From CAZCVI01 sp964502145 (GTDB taxonomy: Bacteria > Acidobacteriota > Aminicenantia > UBA2199): a stretch of DNA of 64,000 nucleotides. The translations under genes and the position numbers were made by a program. Below the pieces are notes generated by a model. That model was not told the origin of the DNA, made no database searches, and worked only from the letters and a program-made list of their open reading frames with translations. Positions 8,318 to 20,200 of the stretch are shown piece after piece (positions within the stretch are counted from its first letter, which is position 1; every line of letters begins with the position of its first letter). The stretch is taken from NCBI GenBank assembly GCA_964502145.1, contig CAZCVI010000024.1, forward strand, positions 1 to 64,000. Reading direction: 5' to 3'.

Positions 8318-10525
8318 TTAGGAAAATCGTTTGTTGATTTCTTCTAAGATGATGATGGCTGCTTCTGGGATTTTGGTTCCAGGACCAAAAATCGCTGCCG
8401 CTCCATGCTGATACAAGAATTCATAATCCTGGGCAGGAATAACCCCACCACAAATCACGATGATATCCTCACGGCCCAGTTTCTTCAATTCCTCCATCAA
8501 CTTGGGCAATAATGTCTTGTGACCCGCAGCTAAAGAACTCATACCTATTACATGCACATCATTCTCCACAGCCTGTCTGGCTGTTTCTTCTGGAGTCTGA
8601 AATAACGGGCCCACATCAACATCAAAACCCATATCCGCATACGCCGTGGCGACAACTTTAGCACCACGATCATGACCATCCTGACCCATCTTGGCCACCA
8701 TGATCCTGGGCCTGCGACCTTCCCGCACGGCAAAATCATCCGTCATCCGCTGAGCACGTTTCACCGCATCATTTTTCACGTTAAACTCACTGCTGTATAC
8801 CCCGGATATCGTTTTTGTCATCGCTTGATACCTTCCACTTACTTTTTCAATGGCATCGGAAATCTCACCCAACGTGGCCCGTTCCCGCGCTGCTTTAATG
8901 GATAACTCCAATAAATTGCCCGTTCCCGTTTCCGCACAGCGCGTGATCGCCGCTAATGCCGACTGTACCTCTTTAGTGTTGCGCTGGGCCCGTACCTCTT
9001 CTAACCTCTTGATCTGCGATAACCGCACCGAGGTGTTGTCCACTTCTAAAATAGTCATGGGTGCTTCTTGTTCCAAGCGGAATTTGTTGACACCCACAAT
9101 GGTTTCCAAACCCGAATCAATCCGCGCCTGCCTACGAGCCGCTGCTTCCTCAATACGCATTTTAGGAATCCCCGCTTCAATGGCACGGGTCATACCACCC
9201 AAACGCTCCACTTCAAGAATATGCTGCCAACCCCTCTTTAATAACCCATCAGTCAAACTCTCCACATAATAAGAACCCGCCCACGGGTCAGTGACCTTGG
9301 TAATAGTGGTCTCATTCTGCAAATACAACTGGGTGTTGCGCGAAATCCGTGCCGAAAAATCGGTGGGCAAAGCAATGGCTTCATCCAACGAGTTGGTATG
9401 CAACGATTGCGTATGCCCCAATGCCGCAGCCATCGCTTCCATGCAGGTGCGCGTGACATTGTTAAAAGGGTCTTGCTCGGTTAAACTCCAACCCGATGTC
9501 TGCGTGTGCGTGCGCAACGCCATGGATTTGGGATTCTTGGGATTAAACTGCTTGATCAACTGCGACCAAATCACGCGTGCGGCCCTCATCTTGGCAATTT
9601 CCATGAAATAATTCATGCCCGCACCCCAGAAAAAAGATAACCGTGGCGCAAACTCATCCACTTTCATGCCAGACGCAATACCGGTACGCACGTATTCCAA
9701 CCCATCGGCCAACGTGTACGCCATTTCCAAGTCCGCTGTGGCGCCCGCTTCCTGCATGTGATAGCCAGAAATACTGATACTGTTAAATTTCGGCATATTC
9801 TGCGCGGTGTATTTAAAAATATCCGCGATGATTTGCATGGACATCTTGGGCGGATAAATATAGGTGTTGCGCACCATGTACTCTTTTAAAATATCATTCT
9901 GGATCGTGCCCGTCATTTTTTCCATGGACACGCCCTGCTCTTCACCAGCCACAATAAAAAATGCCAGCACAGGCAGAACAGCACCATTCATAGTCATGGA
10001 AACGGACATTTTATCGAGCGGGATGCCGGAAAACAAAATCTTCATATCTTCCACGCTATCTATGGCCACACCCGCCTTGCCCACATCACCCACGACACGT
10101 TCATGATCGGAATCATAACCGCGATGCGTGGCCAAGTCAAAAGCAACACTCAATCCTTTTTGCCCGGCAGCGAGATTACGCCGATAAAATGCATTGCTCT
10201 CTTCAGCAGTGGAAAATCCAGCATACTGCCGGACAGTCCAGGGTTGCTGCACATACATACTGGCGTAAGGGCCCCGCAAATAGGGCGCAATACCAGACAT
10301 ATAACCCAGATGTTGGCAGGTTGCCAAATCCGTTGTTTCATATAACGGTTTCACCGCGATCTGCTCCATCGTATGCCAGACTGAAGCGTCAAGCGTGCGA
10401 CCCGTTTCCCGTTCGAATTCGGCTTGCCACTGCTGTTGGGTCACACCGCTTCCATTATTTTCTTTCATATCCTTGGCGGAAAAATCTATAGCTGAAAAAT
10501 CAGGCTTTCGGTTTTTCTTACTCAT
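8318..10525 (-). CDS. mutB: methylmalonyl-CoA mutase, large (B12-binding) subunit
   Basis: 735 residues, full length. It interconverts (R)-methylmalonyl-CoA and succinyl-CoA with adenosylcobalamin, in propionate metabolism. The TIM-barrel half holds the substrate channel (VRQYAGFSTAEESNAFYRRN; HTQTSGWSLTEQDPFNNV). The C-terminal B12 domain has the DxHxxG lower-ligand motif as D616-G-H618-D-R-G621, followed by GMSSLAAGH. The ATG at 10525 overlaps the mutA stop by one base (TAATG), so the two subunits are coupled. No meaB/argK chaperone or epimerase gene is in the window. Confidence 0.96.
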   Translation of the reverse strand: MSKKNRKPDFSAIDFSAKDMKENNGSGVTQQQWQAEFERETGRTLDASVWHTMEQIAVKPLYETTDLATCQHLGYMSGIAPYLRGPYASMYVQQPWTVRQYAGFSTAEESNAFYRRNLAAGQKGLSVAFDLATHRGYDSDHERVVGDVGKAGVAIDSVEDMKILFSGIPLDKMSVSMTMNGAVLPVLAFFIVAGEEQGVSMEKMTGTIQNDILKEYMVRNTYIYPPKMSMQIIADIFKYTAQNMPKFNSISISGYHMQEAGATADLEMAYTLADGLEYVRTGIASGMKVDEFAPRLSFFWGAGMNYFMEIAKMRAARVIWSQLIKQFNPKNPKSMALRTHTQTSGWSLTEQDPFNNVTRTCMEAMAAALGHTQSLHTNSLDEAIALPTDFSARISRNTQLYLQNETTITKVTDPWAGSYYVESLTDGLLKRGWQHILEVERLGGMTRAIEAGIPKMRIEEAAARRQARIDSGLETIVGVNKFRLEQEAPMTILEVDNTSVRLSQIKRLEEVRAQRNTKEVQSALAAITRCAETGTGNLLELSIKAARERATLGEISDAIEKVSGRYQAMTKTISGVYSSEFNVKNDAVKRAQRMTDDFAVREGRRPRIMVAKMGQDGHDRGAKVVATAYADMGFDVDVGPLFQTPEETARQAVENDVHVIGMSSLAAGHKTLLPKLMEELKKLGREDIIVICGGVIPAQDYEFLYQHGAAAIFGPGTKIPEAAIIILEEINKRFS

Positions 10526-12723
10526 TATAATACTCCCAACTTTTTTAATATACCCGATAAAATCTGGACGGCATCGGCACCCAGGAAGATAAATTCATCC
10601 ACTCCTGCGGCCTTGTATGTCTCTACCTGATCTTTGGGGTACCCGGCCAGAACAACGATAACCCCGGGATTTTTTTCTTTTAAACCACTCACAATCGGGG
10701 CCACCCATTGGGGATACAGTTCGTCAGTGGAACAAATCACTACCACGCCAGCCCCTGATTCCTGGGTGGCGATTACGGCAGCTTCGGCGGTCTCAAAACC
10801 GGGACCCTGTGGAGCTATCACATGGAATCCCCCGATTTCAAAGAACGACAATGAAAAATCAGCCCTGGCCTTGTATTGGGCCATCGTACCCATGGTAGCC
10901 AAGAATAACTTGGGGCCCACGGCGCTACCGGTTTTTTCTTTATAAACTTCCACCGCATCACGCAACCGCTCAAATATCTCTGCTTGCCGGTGCAATTCCA
11001 ATGGGGGAACAGTGAGTATCTTTCCACTGGTCACAGTGGCGGAGGAAACCTCGCCCATAGTGGCACCTGCCAGAAATAATTCGGTTCCGGCAGTGACAGT
11101 CTTGTCGCTTGCACCGTCGGTGAATATGGTTTTTAGCCCGTTTATTTTATCAGTGATTACCGTTTGTTGACCCTTACCCCGAGCCTGTCGATAGGTGTTT
11201 AAATACTGCTTCCGCTGAGAATAAAAAACATCATAATCAGGGAAACAGGTCAGGGGTTTTTCTTCTTTTAAGTCTGCGGAAAAGTTTGTGCCCACAATAA
11301 TAGCTTTGCGTTTGGCAATATCGTCTTTTCTTTTTTTTGCCACGCCCGCCACATGTTGTTGGGGAATCCCTTTTTGCACGGCTTGGAGCATACCACCGGC
11401 AGCCTCAATACCCTGAAACATTTGCCACGCCTTTTCTGCGACCTCGGCGGTTAATTTCTCGACGAAATAGGAACCGCCCGCGGGATCAATCACCTGATCG
11501 GCGCGGCACTCTTCATTGAGAACAATCTGGGTGTTGCGGGTCACACGGCGCGAAAATTCATCGGTGCCCCCGAGGGTTTCGTTAAAGGGGTTGGTACTCA
11601 AACTATCTACCCCGGCCACAATGGCAGAAAAAGCCTCGGTGGTAGTACGCAGCATATTGACATAAGGATCATATTGGCTCTGATTGTAAAAAGAAGTGCG
11701 GCCATGAATGATCATTTTAGCTGCTTCAGGACTGCCACCATACAAGTCAATAATCTTGGACCATAACATCCGTGCTGCCCGCAGTTTGGCGATTTCCATG
11801 AAGAAAAAAGGTCCGATTCCAAAGGTAAAACGTATACTGGATGCAATCGTATCAATGCTCAAGTCCCGTTCTATCATTTCATCTATGTATTGAACGGCAG
11901 AAGCCAGAACATACGCCAGTTCGCTTACTGCATCGGCACCAGCATTATGATAGGGCAAGCCGCTGACCCCAATCGTTTTCATAGTGGGCATATGTACATT
12001 GGCCCAGTTTACTGCCATGGACATCCGGTTGAATACATTTTCCGTCTCGTGGGGCAAAGCGCCGTAAGTGGCTAGAAAACCAAGGGGATCGGCACCTATA
12101 CTGCCATTAATCCGGGAAACTTCCTGGCCTTGTTTTTTTAGCAACCCGTTGAGCAACATCAATGGTTCCAGAGCAGAAATACCTGCGTCTACATGCAGAG
12201 GGAATTTTTCCAGGTCGACATTTTCCAAGGCGGCGGAAAAATCTTCCAACGTTGAAATGGCAACCTTGCCATTGCCAACGCGAGGCCCAGCGTCATCGGC
12301 GGAATCAGAATCCAAACCAGAACGGGTCGCAACGTCCAGGGATAAAAACACGCTGGTTTGACCCCGTTGTAAATCATATTTTAATGCATCATTAAATTGG
12401 TGGGCATCGGGAATAGATATTTCTTGGCACACTTCCCATGGATGGGCCAGATATCCGGCGGCATAATTTCCGCGTACATTACCAGCAAAACCTGGTTTTT
12501 GATCCATATGACCCAGACCTTCCACATCCGTAGCCGTATAAATAGGATGCAAATTAATGCCCTCATAGGTTCCGGTTACCAGCTTCTTTTCAAATGAAGC
12601 CCCATTCAAAGAGGCTTCGGCCAAAGCTTTCCATTCCTCGTAGCTAGGCGGCGAAAAATCGTCGGCCAACCGTAACTCTTTATCCAACTTTATCTCTTTA
12701 CTGACTTGAGACTCATCAGTCAT
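10525..12723 (-). CDS. mutA: methylmalonyl-CoA mutase, small subunit
   Basis: 732 residues, paired with mutB in the heterodimeric bacterial enzyme. The mutase barrel is recognisable (GRTSFYNQSQYDPYVNMLR; DPAGGSYFVEKLT). The C-terminal cobalamin-fold domain lacks DxHxxG (it reads ATMGTMAQYKAR), as known for the non-catalytic subunit of two-subunit mutases, so only MutB should bind B12. Start ATG at 12723 follows AAAGGAGAAAAGAC. It lies 142 bp downstream of the sigma-54 activator gene on the same strand and may have its own promoter. Confidence 0.94.
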   Translation of the reverse strand: MTDESQVSKEIKLDKELRLADDFSPPSYEEWKALAEASLNGASFEKKLVTGTYEGINLHPIYTATDVEGLGHMDQKPGFAGNVRGNYAAGYLAHPWEVCQEISIPDAHQFNDALKYDLQRGQTSVFLSLDVATRSGLDSDSADDAGPRVGNGKVAISTLEDFSAALENVDLEKFPLHVDAGISALEPLMLLNGLLKKQGQEVSRINGSIGADPLGFLATYGALPHETENVFNRMSMAVNWANVHMPTMKTIGVSGLPYHNAGADAVSELAYVLASAVQYIDEMIERDLSIDTIASSIRFTFGIGPFFFMEIAKLRAARMLWSKIIDLYGGSPEAAKMIIHGRTSFYNQSQYDPYVNMLRTTTEAFSAIVAGVDSLSTNPFNETLGGTDEFSRRVTRNTQIVLNEECRADQVIDPAGGSYFVEKLTAEVAEKAWQMFQGIEAAGGMLQAVQKGIPQQHVAGVAKKRKDDIAKRKAIIVGTNFSADLKEEKPLTCFPDYDVFYSQRKQYLNTYRQARGKGQQTVITDKINGLKTIFTDGASDKTVTAGTELFLAGATMGEVSSATVTSGKILTVPPLELHRQAEIFERLRDAVEVYKEKTGSAVGPKLFLATMGTMAQYKARADFSLSFFEIGGFHVIAPQGPGFETAEAAVIATQESGAGVVVICSTDELYPQWVAPIVSGLKEKNPGVIVVLAGYPKDQVETYKAAGVDEFIFLGADAVQILSGILKKLGVL

Positions 12724-12773
12724 GTCTTTTCTCCTTTAATCGTTATTATAGATGTACTATGATCTTAAGGCTC

Positions 12774-12779
12774 ATTATA
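12774..12779 (-). promoter_or_regulatory. candidate -10 box of mutAB
   Basis: TATAAT on the minus strand, preceded by TTG. The hexamer 17 bp upstream is TTTATT, a weak -35. The leader would be about 45 nt. No -24/-12 sigma-54 element was seen in this gap despite the adjacent activator. Confidence 0.4.
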
Positions 12780-12865
12780 CAAGATATTTCAGTAAAAATA
12801 AACCCTTGGTCATAGGTTTTTCAAAGCAATAGTGACGTGATAGGGGGGAAAGATAGCTTTGGCCG

Positions 12866-15800
12866 CTACGGACTAATCGTAACTATTTTATATTTTTTTA
12901 TTAGTTTAAAAAGATATTGGCGGCTGATTTTTAACGAGGCAGCCGCTTCTATTTTGTTCCATCGGTTATCCTTCAGGGCTTTTATCACCATAGACTCCTC
13001 AAGTTGGTCCCGGGCCGTGTTCAAGCTGGTGCCCGTTGACAAGGGCATATGCTGGCATTCCATCTCAAAATCAGGGTAATAGGTGATCAACCGTTTCACG
13101 CTTGATTCCAGTTCGCGAATATTGCCCGTCCAAGTACGGTCGCAGAAATAGTAAAAAATGCGCTGCAATTCTTTTTTATCGGTGATAGTAAAGCTGTATT
13201 TCTTTAAAAAATGACAGACCAGCAGGGGGATATCCTCGATGCGTTCTCGCAAAGGCGGCACTTGGATGGTCAGATCCTGGATCCTAAAAAATAAATCCTC
13301 CCTGAATTGCTGGGAGAGAATCAATTGTTTTAAATCCTTATTGGTGGCACAAACGAGACGAATATCCACGGATATGGTTTTATTTTCCCCCAGCCTGCGA
13401 ATTTCCTTTTCCTGGAGAACCCGTAGCATTTTGGCCTGGAGATTAATGGATAAGTCGGCAATTTCATCCAGAAAAAGCGTGCCGCAGGAAGCGGATTCAA
13501 TAAGACCGGTTTTATTTTCATTGGCACCGGTAAAAGCCCCTTTTTTGTAGCCGAATAATTCTGCTTCCAGAAGATTTTCCGGGATAGCCGCTGCATTCAC
13601 GGCCACAAAAGGCTGCCCTGACCTTTGACTCAAGAGGTGAACCGCTTTGGCCACCAATTCCTTGCCACTGCCACTTTCACCCCGAATTAAAAGAGAGAAA
13701 TCGACTTTGCTGACCTTTAGTATCTGTTCTTTCAATTTTTTTACTGCGGGGGACTCGCCGATGATGAATCCCAGTTTCAGGTTCAGTCGATACACCGTAT
13801 CGTAGTACCGGTGGATGAGAATTCCAAAGTTCTGTAAAAATTCGTTGTGTCGGGGATAAAAATCCTGATCATTGTAGCCGGGATTGTCAAAGGCCAATAA
13901 AAGAACGCCAAACAAAGATTCTGACAGCTTCCATAAAATGACCCGGGTCAGGTTGAACACATAGAAGACTTTTTCCCGGCAGTGGTACATTTTTTTGACT
14001 GTATCCGGGGTAAGGGTTAATTGTTCCAGGCGAGAATAGGCATCTTCCATGATTTCACCGGTTAACTCCCGGAAAGGATGGCTCCCGGAAAAAGTTTTGG
14101 AAAAATCAAATAGGGGCCGGGTGGTTTCGGAATTAACCCGGTTGGCAGTGGTCCCGTCGCCGCGTTCATAAATACATAGGCGCAACAGATCAACGGGTAC
14201 CATCTTCCGTAATTCGAATACCAAACTGTTAAAAAAATCCTCGGGGATTTGCCAGTTTTGATAGTCTTCTACCAATTCAACGCATTTAAACAGATTGTAA
14301 GCAGCAGTCCGATCATCCAGCACCTGCTTGTTTTTAGCAATACCCGGTGCAGGAGTTCTACCATTTCTCAGAAAGAAATAATACACCTCGGTGAACTGGT
14401 TTCTTTCTGTCTCGCTACCATTGTCACTACCATCTGTCTGGAGAGAGTGAGAGGGGTCAAAGGAATAGAAATAGCTATAAAAAATATAATAGTACTCGTA
14501 GAAATAATAGTTTTTGGCGTCTTTGCTCAAGTCCATGGATAGAATTTTCAGTAAATCGAGCAATTCAGATGAGCGGTAGCGGTGTAGGAGCGCAGCAACC
14601 CATTGATATTGCACGGTTCGGGATTGGAAAGAAACGGCTATCCTGGCAATAACGGCGCCATTACGCCGAGCTGTATCCTCGGCCACCATCTCCATCACGG
14701 ACAGGGCTATTTTTAAATCATGCTCCAAGGTCTCTTCATTGACGAGCTTTTTTAAACCGCGCCAATCAATGACCCCATTCTCCCGCAACAATTCGATTTG
14801 CAATTTGAGTATTTCACATTCCACCAAGCCCGCCACGTTTTCCTTTTGTTTAAACAAGGTGCTGGCATTTTCAAGACATTCAAGGGCCTGGGAAATATTA
14901 TGTTTCAAAAACTCCAGATGAGCGATATTATAATAATCGACCGCCAGAGAAGCGACAGTGCCATGCTCTTTATCATGTTTAATAATGGATTCCAGGCAAC
15001 TTTTGGTTTCCTCCCAATGGCCATCGATCTTAGTAATTTCAGCCAGGTTGAACTCCACCGTGTTGATCCCGTTAATATTTCCCTGTTCTTGGCATAATCG
15101 CAGTGCTTTCCTGTACCAGGTATTGGCACGGTTGAAATTATCTTGTGTCCAATAAAGGTTCCCCAGATCAACGGCAATATACGCGGAGAGTAACGGGTAA
15201 TTCTTCATTTCACTTTTTAAAAATATATTTTTATATACTTTTTCTGCCTCGGCAAAAGCCGCTCTCTGCCGGGCCAATTTGGCTTGTTGGTTGCGGGTTT
15301 CTATTTCATCCCAGGTAAAATGGTGGCGGTTAAAAAAATCACCGGTCTCCTGTAACAGATGCTCTGCCCGTGCATAGCGCCCCCCATAGATGTACCGGTC
15401 ACTTTTTAACAGGGAGGCGCGCTTTTTATAAAGTTCGCTTGTGATGGATTTAAAATGGCGGTTCGCACCATCTTTATCTGACTTGCGTTCCAAGCTCAAA
15501 AACTTCAAATAGTGAAACGGGTCAACCAATAATTTCGGAATATTTCTGCCCCACCGTGCGCTAGCGGCATCGAGCCACTTTCCCATGTTAAGATGATCTT
15601 TTTCCACATGGCACAAGCGGGCGGCAAACAATAAAAAATGGCCGAAGTACTCACTTTTGTGTTGCGGCATGTCTCCCACATCCGTTATGTGGAACATATC
15701 CACCAGCACTCGGGCGGCGGCGGTATTATTGCCCTCCACGAGAACTCCCAGCACCAATGCGGCAATCTCCATATCCTGGAGGAATAGTTCGGAATTTTTG

Positions 15801-17242
15801 GATACAAGCGTTTCCCAATCAGGAAACTCCACATCAAATCCGGTATCGGATTCGAGGTATTCTTTTAAAGTCGCTTTTAATTCTTCAAGCTGCTTGGTCC
15901 GGATTAAATAGCCGATGCGGACACCCGGGTAAGTGGCAGCCTCGGTTTTTAAAAAAGACTCCAGAATAAGATTCTCCTCATCGCGCGTGATTTCTAAATT
16001 CAGGGCGGGCAGAGTATTTCCCAGCAGTACTTTCCCGGAACTCACCCGCAACTGTTTTCGTCGCACCAGGGTTTCGATAACGACTACATCGTTGGTCGGG
16101 AAAAAAGCGTGTAAGCGGTTCCATGGGACAGAAACAGGAATCGTGGCAATCGTCTTCAACACGCGAATCTCATTGGCGTCCATTTCTGTTCTGCCATACC
16201 CGAAGTATTCTGCCACCCAATTCACCGGATTCTCATTTAGTTCGAGATCAAAGGACATGATCCCTTCGGTCGCATCGAAGCAGATCAATAAGATATTGGG
16301 AATTCCGGGGGCTTCGAGCAGATAATTGAGAAACTCGGCATCCGGCTTCTTATTTAAACGATCCACCAGCAGCAGCATGGCAGTATAGGAGGATTGCTGC
16401 AAAAAGAGGGCCAGTTGGTCGATAATGGTGATAAAATCCTCGGCATGATGGGGCGGTAAACCGCGTACCAATCCTGCGAAAACATGGTTCAGGGAATTGG
16501 TGCCAGCGCTTTCCAGGTTGACATCGGCCAAAAACATAGTTTCCGAACCGACTACCAGATGGTTGATAATACCCTGCTTGGCCATTCGTTTTTGCACGGG
16601 ACCGGGGGTTTTGATATGAATACGAATATTAGCGCCGCTTTTTAACCGGCCCATGGGGTACGAGTGCAAAAACCCACCGTTAAAATCATCAAACCTGTAG
16701 ATATAGGCCAGGTTCTCATTGAAGGTGTACTTTCCCGATAACCGATAAAAAAATCCCATGTGGTTGCCTTCATTCAAATCGCAAAAATGCGGGTTCCCTA
16801 AAAACGGTCGTAGCACTTCTTTTAACCTGTTCGCTTTGGAAAACACCGGTGGTGCTGGGAAGGGTAATCTCACGGCAAATTGCACGATATCTCCGGGCAC
16901 CCTGCAAAAACGACTGAAATCAATAAAATCCAACCCCAAGGACAATGAAACTCTGTATAATGCAATACTTTGTAAAAACATGGGTTCAATCTGCGCGGCA
17001 CTGAGATTTTCCAGGTCCCCTGGTGCCATCGGGGTAAAAACCTCGGCCCAGACACTGATTTCAAAATGATTAAAACTGAAGAAAACAATATTTTGGAAAA
17101 ATGGGGAACGAAAATTAGCCATAAAGGTTATGCCTGTTAAATGGGCATCGGTATAGGGAATTATAAATTCTTGGAGGGGGTGGTCATGGAGGGAAGCGAC
17201 AAATTCGGGTTGCGGTTTACCGGAGGAAGGAAATTCGGGCAC
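12866..17242 (-). CDS. giant sigma-54-dependent activator with TPR-type helical region
   Basis: 1458 residues, far longer than a normal enhancer-binding protein (about 450). The C-terminus is a complete AAA+ module: Walker A GESGSGKE at 1188-1195, the sigma-54-contacting loop GAFTGA at 1235-1240, Walker B LFLDEIA near 1256, and PPLRERIEDIP. A Fis-type helix-turn-helix follows near 1430-1450 (AAASLKISRQYLFKLIKKYK). Ahead of these lie about 1150 residues: an N-terminal region without Walker motifs, then helical TPR-like repeats around 600-850 (NLYWTQDNFNRANTWYRKAL), then a GAF-like segment. The start is a GTG at 17242 overlapping the upstream stop as TAGTG. It probably senses a protein partner; the adjacent TPR protein is a natural candidate. 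Target genes are unknown. Confidence 0.88.
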   Translation of the reverse strand: MPEFPSSGKPQPEFVASLHDHPLQEFIIPYTDAHLTGITFMANFRSPFFQNIVFFSFNHFEISVWAEVFTPMAPGDLENLSAAQIEPMFLQSIALYRVSLSLGLDFIDFSRFCRVPGDIVQFAVRLPFPAPPVFSKANRLKEVLRPFLGNPHFCDLNEGNHMGFFYRLSGKYTFNENLAYIYRFDDFNGGFLHSYPMGRLKSGANIRIHIKTPGPVQKRMAKQGIINHLVVGSETMFLADVNLESAGTNSLNHVFAGLVRGLPPHHAEDFITIIDQLALFLQQSSYTAMLLLVDRLNKKPDAEFLNYLLEAPGIPNILLICFDATEGIMSFDLELNENPVNWVAEYFGYGRTEMDANEIRVLKTIATIPVSVPWNRLHAFFPTNDVVVIETLVRRKQLRVSSGKVLLGNTLPALNLEITRDEENLILESFLKTEAATYPGVRIGYLIRTKQLEELKATLKEYLESDTGFDVEFPDWETLVSKNSELFLQDMEIAALVLGVLVEGNNTAAARVLVDMFHITDVGDMPQHKSEYFGHFLLFAARLCHVEKDHLNMGKWLDAASARWGRNIPKLLVDPFHYLKFLSLERKSDKDGANRHFKSITSELYKKRASLLKSDRYIYGGRYARAEHLLQETGDFFNRHHFTWDEIETRNQQAKLARQRAAFAEAEKVYKNIFLKSEMKNYPLLSAYIAVDLGNLYWTQDNFNRANTWYRKALRLCQEQGNINGINTVEFNLAEITKIDGHWEETKSCLESIIKHDKEHGTVASLAVDYYNIAHLEFLKHNISQALECLENASTLFKQKENVAGLVECEILKLQIELLRENGVIDWRGLKKLVNEETLEHDLKIALSVMEMVAEDTARRNGAVIARIAVSFQSRTVQYQWVAALLHRYRSSELLDLLKILSMDLSKDAKNYYFYEYYYIFYSYFYSFDPSHSLQTDGSDNGSETERNQFTEVYYFFLRNGRTPAPGIAKNKQVLDDRTAAYNLFKCVELVEDYQNWQIPEDFFNSLVFELRKMVPVDLLRLCIYERGDGTTANRVNSETTRPLFDFSKTFSGSHPFRELTGEIMEDAYSRLEQLTLTPDTVKKMYHCREKVFYVFNLTRVILWKLSESLFGVLLLAFDNPGYNDQDFYPRHNEFLQNFGILIHRYYDTVYRLNLKLGFIIGESPAVKKLKEQILKVSKVDFSLLIRGESGSGKELVAKAVHLLSQRSGQPFVAVNAAAIPENLLEAELFGYKKGAFTGANENKTGLIESASCGTLFLDEIADLSINLQAKMLRVLQEKEIRRLGENKTISVDIRLVCATNKDLKQLILSQQFREDLFFRIQDLTIQVPPLRERIEDIPLLVCHFLKKYSFTITDKKELQRIFYYFCDRTWTGNIRELESSVKRLITYYPDFEMECQHMPLSTGTSLNTARDQLEESMVIKALKDNRWNKIEAAASLKISRQYLFKLIKKYKIVTISP

Positions 17243-20200
17243 TATTGCGCGATGAGAAGCCGGAGCTCCTTGTAAAGTTCAGAAACATTGCGAAACCCGG
17301 GATCCACTTTCAAAATTTCCTCGCATATTTTAAAGGCCCGGGCATAATCTTCTTTCAATTTGAGGGTGATGACCAGTTCAAAGCGAACGGCCAAGTACTC
17401 TTCTGGGCGTCGATTGGGAGCAGTAAGGGCTCGTTCAAACCAGTTGATGGCTTCACTGAACATGCCCTTGTCACGGAAGCAAATCCCCAGCAAACCAACG
17501 GAATCAAAAAATTTCAATGGATGTTTGGAAGAGATTAAAAACTCGTGGATAGCTTCTTCCAATAATCCCATCTCCTTGTAGGCAATACCCAGGTTATAAC
17601 GGGTATCGTAATCTTCTTGGCCGATTTTTTCATCGACCCCCCGCTTAAACTCCTCGAAAATCTCCATCATATTCTTTTCAATGGTGGAAGTTCGTTGCTT
17701 TTCCAGTTCTTTGAGCCAGAAAGAAATGGCTTCCAGTTCTGGGAGGACACTTTTTTCATTTTCCAGGTACAGGTCTTCTTCAAGGAAGAACGCATCGTCT
17801 TGCAGTAAATCCTCTTCGCTTTCGAAGGCCATTTCGGTGCTATTTAATTCATCTTTAAAGGGGGAATCCAATTCATAAACTGAGTCCGAGTCCTCAATAA
17901 TACTATCCAGATCAAACTCTTCAATGCCGGAAGAACTATGGCTGCGAGTGTCTCCTGATTTTTTACCGGAATCTCCCGATGGTGACTGAATTAACATGCT
18001 TTTGTCGATTTCCATCACCGGGATATCGGGCATATCATCCACGCCTTCCAATTCAATTTCCAGTTCATCCGATGGAAAGTCAATATAGGGTGACGAATCT
18101 TCCTTGGATTTTTTTTCCGGTTGTTTGATTAATTCTTCGGGCTTGATGATGATATTCAGTTTGGAATCTTCATGTTCCTGGGCCATAAAAGTTTCTTCGG
18201 AGATAGAAGATTCGATCTCGAACAACTGGTCGTCAAATAAAGGTGGGGGCGAGGCAGGGCCGGGTTTCTTGGTGGTAGCGGGGTGAAATCCGCTATCTAT
18301 ATCCAAATCGAAGGCTGGCAGTTCATCGGGCTCAGAAATATCATATTCATTTACTGAAGGTTTTAAGGGCGCCATCCGATCGTCGGCCATATCCAATTCC
18401 ACATCGAAATCGCCCAGATCAATATCTGCCTGGGACTCTTCACTATGAGCATGGATTCGCTCACTTTGTTCGGTAAAAGACGATCCCAGATCAAAAACAT
18501 TGCTCGCGGTTTCTTCTCTCCGTTTTTGCACGGGTGGTTCTGCCTCCCACGAAAGGTCCTCCGGTTCATAGGAGGGGGGGGCTGGCTGAAAGGAGGGGGG
18601 GGCTGAATCCAGCAAATCGTCATCTGTCAATTTAAAAGATCGCGATTCTTCTCTTCCCAGTCCCATGTCTTGGCCCATGTCAAAATCACCCAGATCTATT
18701 TCAACCCGGCTATCTTCGCTCTGATGAAGCATCACGTGGGAGTCCTCGGGGTATCCGATATCCCCCATATCCCCCAGCCGTTCAATGATAAAATCATCGG
18801 GGGGAGGTGTGGTGATACGTTCTGTAGGAGCGGTTTTACCGGAAGTGATACCCTTGGCTTGAGGAAACGTCACGGGTTCGTGTTCGATTTCAAACTGGCT
18901 GCTGCTCCGCCCGGTATCCTCGTTTTTTCCCGCGCTAATTTTGGCCTTGTTGAGCTTGTCTATTTTTTCCAGCAGAGCCTTGTTGCCCGGGTACTTTAGT
19001 TTCAACTGGTCGATTAATTTCTCCGCATCCCCGAAATACCCGTCATTCACGTAAAAATCAACTTCCGATAATACGGAGGAGAGACTCTTGGTGTTATCAT
19101 ACTTGCGGGCCATTTCCACTTCCACGTCCATTTGTAGGGGGGAAGCGGTCACATTTTCGGCATCAGATAAAAGCAATACGTCGTCTTCACCACCTTCATT
19201 TATGCCATGTAGCGCCACGGCATTGATTTCGGCCATCTGCTCCGCCAGTTCTTCCTTGTCGAAATTGATTTCAATGCTTGTTTTTTCATCACCGGACAAA
19301 GACCCCAAATCATCATCCTGGGGGCGCAATTGGCTGAGTTTTTCCACCATATCGGAATATTCCAAATTATATCCCAGGGTTTTATACAGCTCCAACAACG
19401 CTTTCCCTTCCTCCACGGCAGTATCGTTTTGTTCAAGCTTGAGGTATAAATCAAATAATTTTTGCCTGAGATCGACATTTTTTGGAAAGGTTATTTTGGC
19501 CTTTTTTAAGATATCCACTGCTTTTAAATAATCGCTCAGGTTAATCGCCTCTGCTACCAATCTCAGGTTATAATTCACAAATTCCCGTTCGCGCTCGTTC
19601 TCTTTTACCTGCTCTTCTTCTTCAATTTCATCAGCCACGGAACCGGACAATTTTACCAATTGCTCCTCATAACTAAACGGGGAGTTGGATAACTGGATCA
19701 ATTCCTCTAAAATGCCCTTTAATTCTTCATTCATATTTCTTTGCTCATAAATGGGAATCAGCGAGTCATAAAGTGCGATTAAATTATTGGTCTTCCCGCT
19801 TAATTTGTAAATAGCGGCCAGTTTCAATAGGGCGGGCAAAAAAGAATTCTTTGAAGCAATGATCAAGCGCAAGATAGCGGCGGCTTCTTCATACTTTTGA
19901 GTTTCCAGGTTCTTGTCAATGATGGGCAGGAATAACCGGTAGGTTTTATCGTACTCGTCCCGCTGCATATAGACTTTTCCCAGACGCATAATAACTTCAG
20001 TCTCTTCCGGGTTGACTTCGGCAATTTTGGTAAAGATACCTTCCGCCTCGGTCATCATGTTCTTTTTTAAATAGAGCTCGCCCAGTATCTTCATCAAATC
20101 AATATGTTTGACAATGGTCGTTCCCATGGATTTTAAAACACTTATGGCCTTATCATCCTCGCCCTGGGAGGTATAAAAATGAATCAATTTATCAATGATT

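Noticed and set aside
12724..12865. Sigma-54 promoter for mutAB under the adjacent activator
   Set aside because: No TGGCAC-N5-TTGC-like sequence was seen in the gap; a -10 box of sigma-70 type is present instead.
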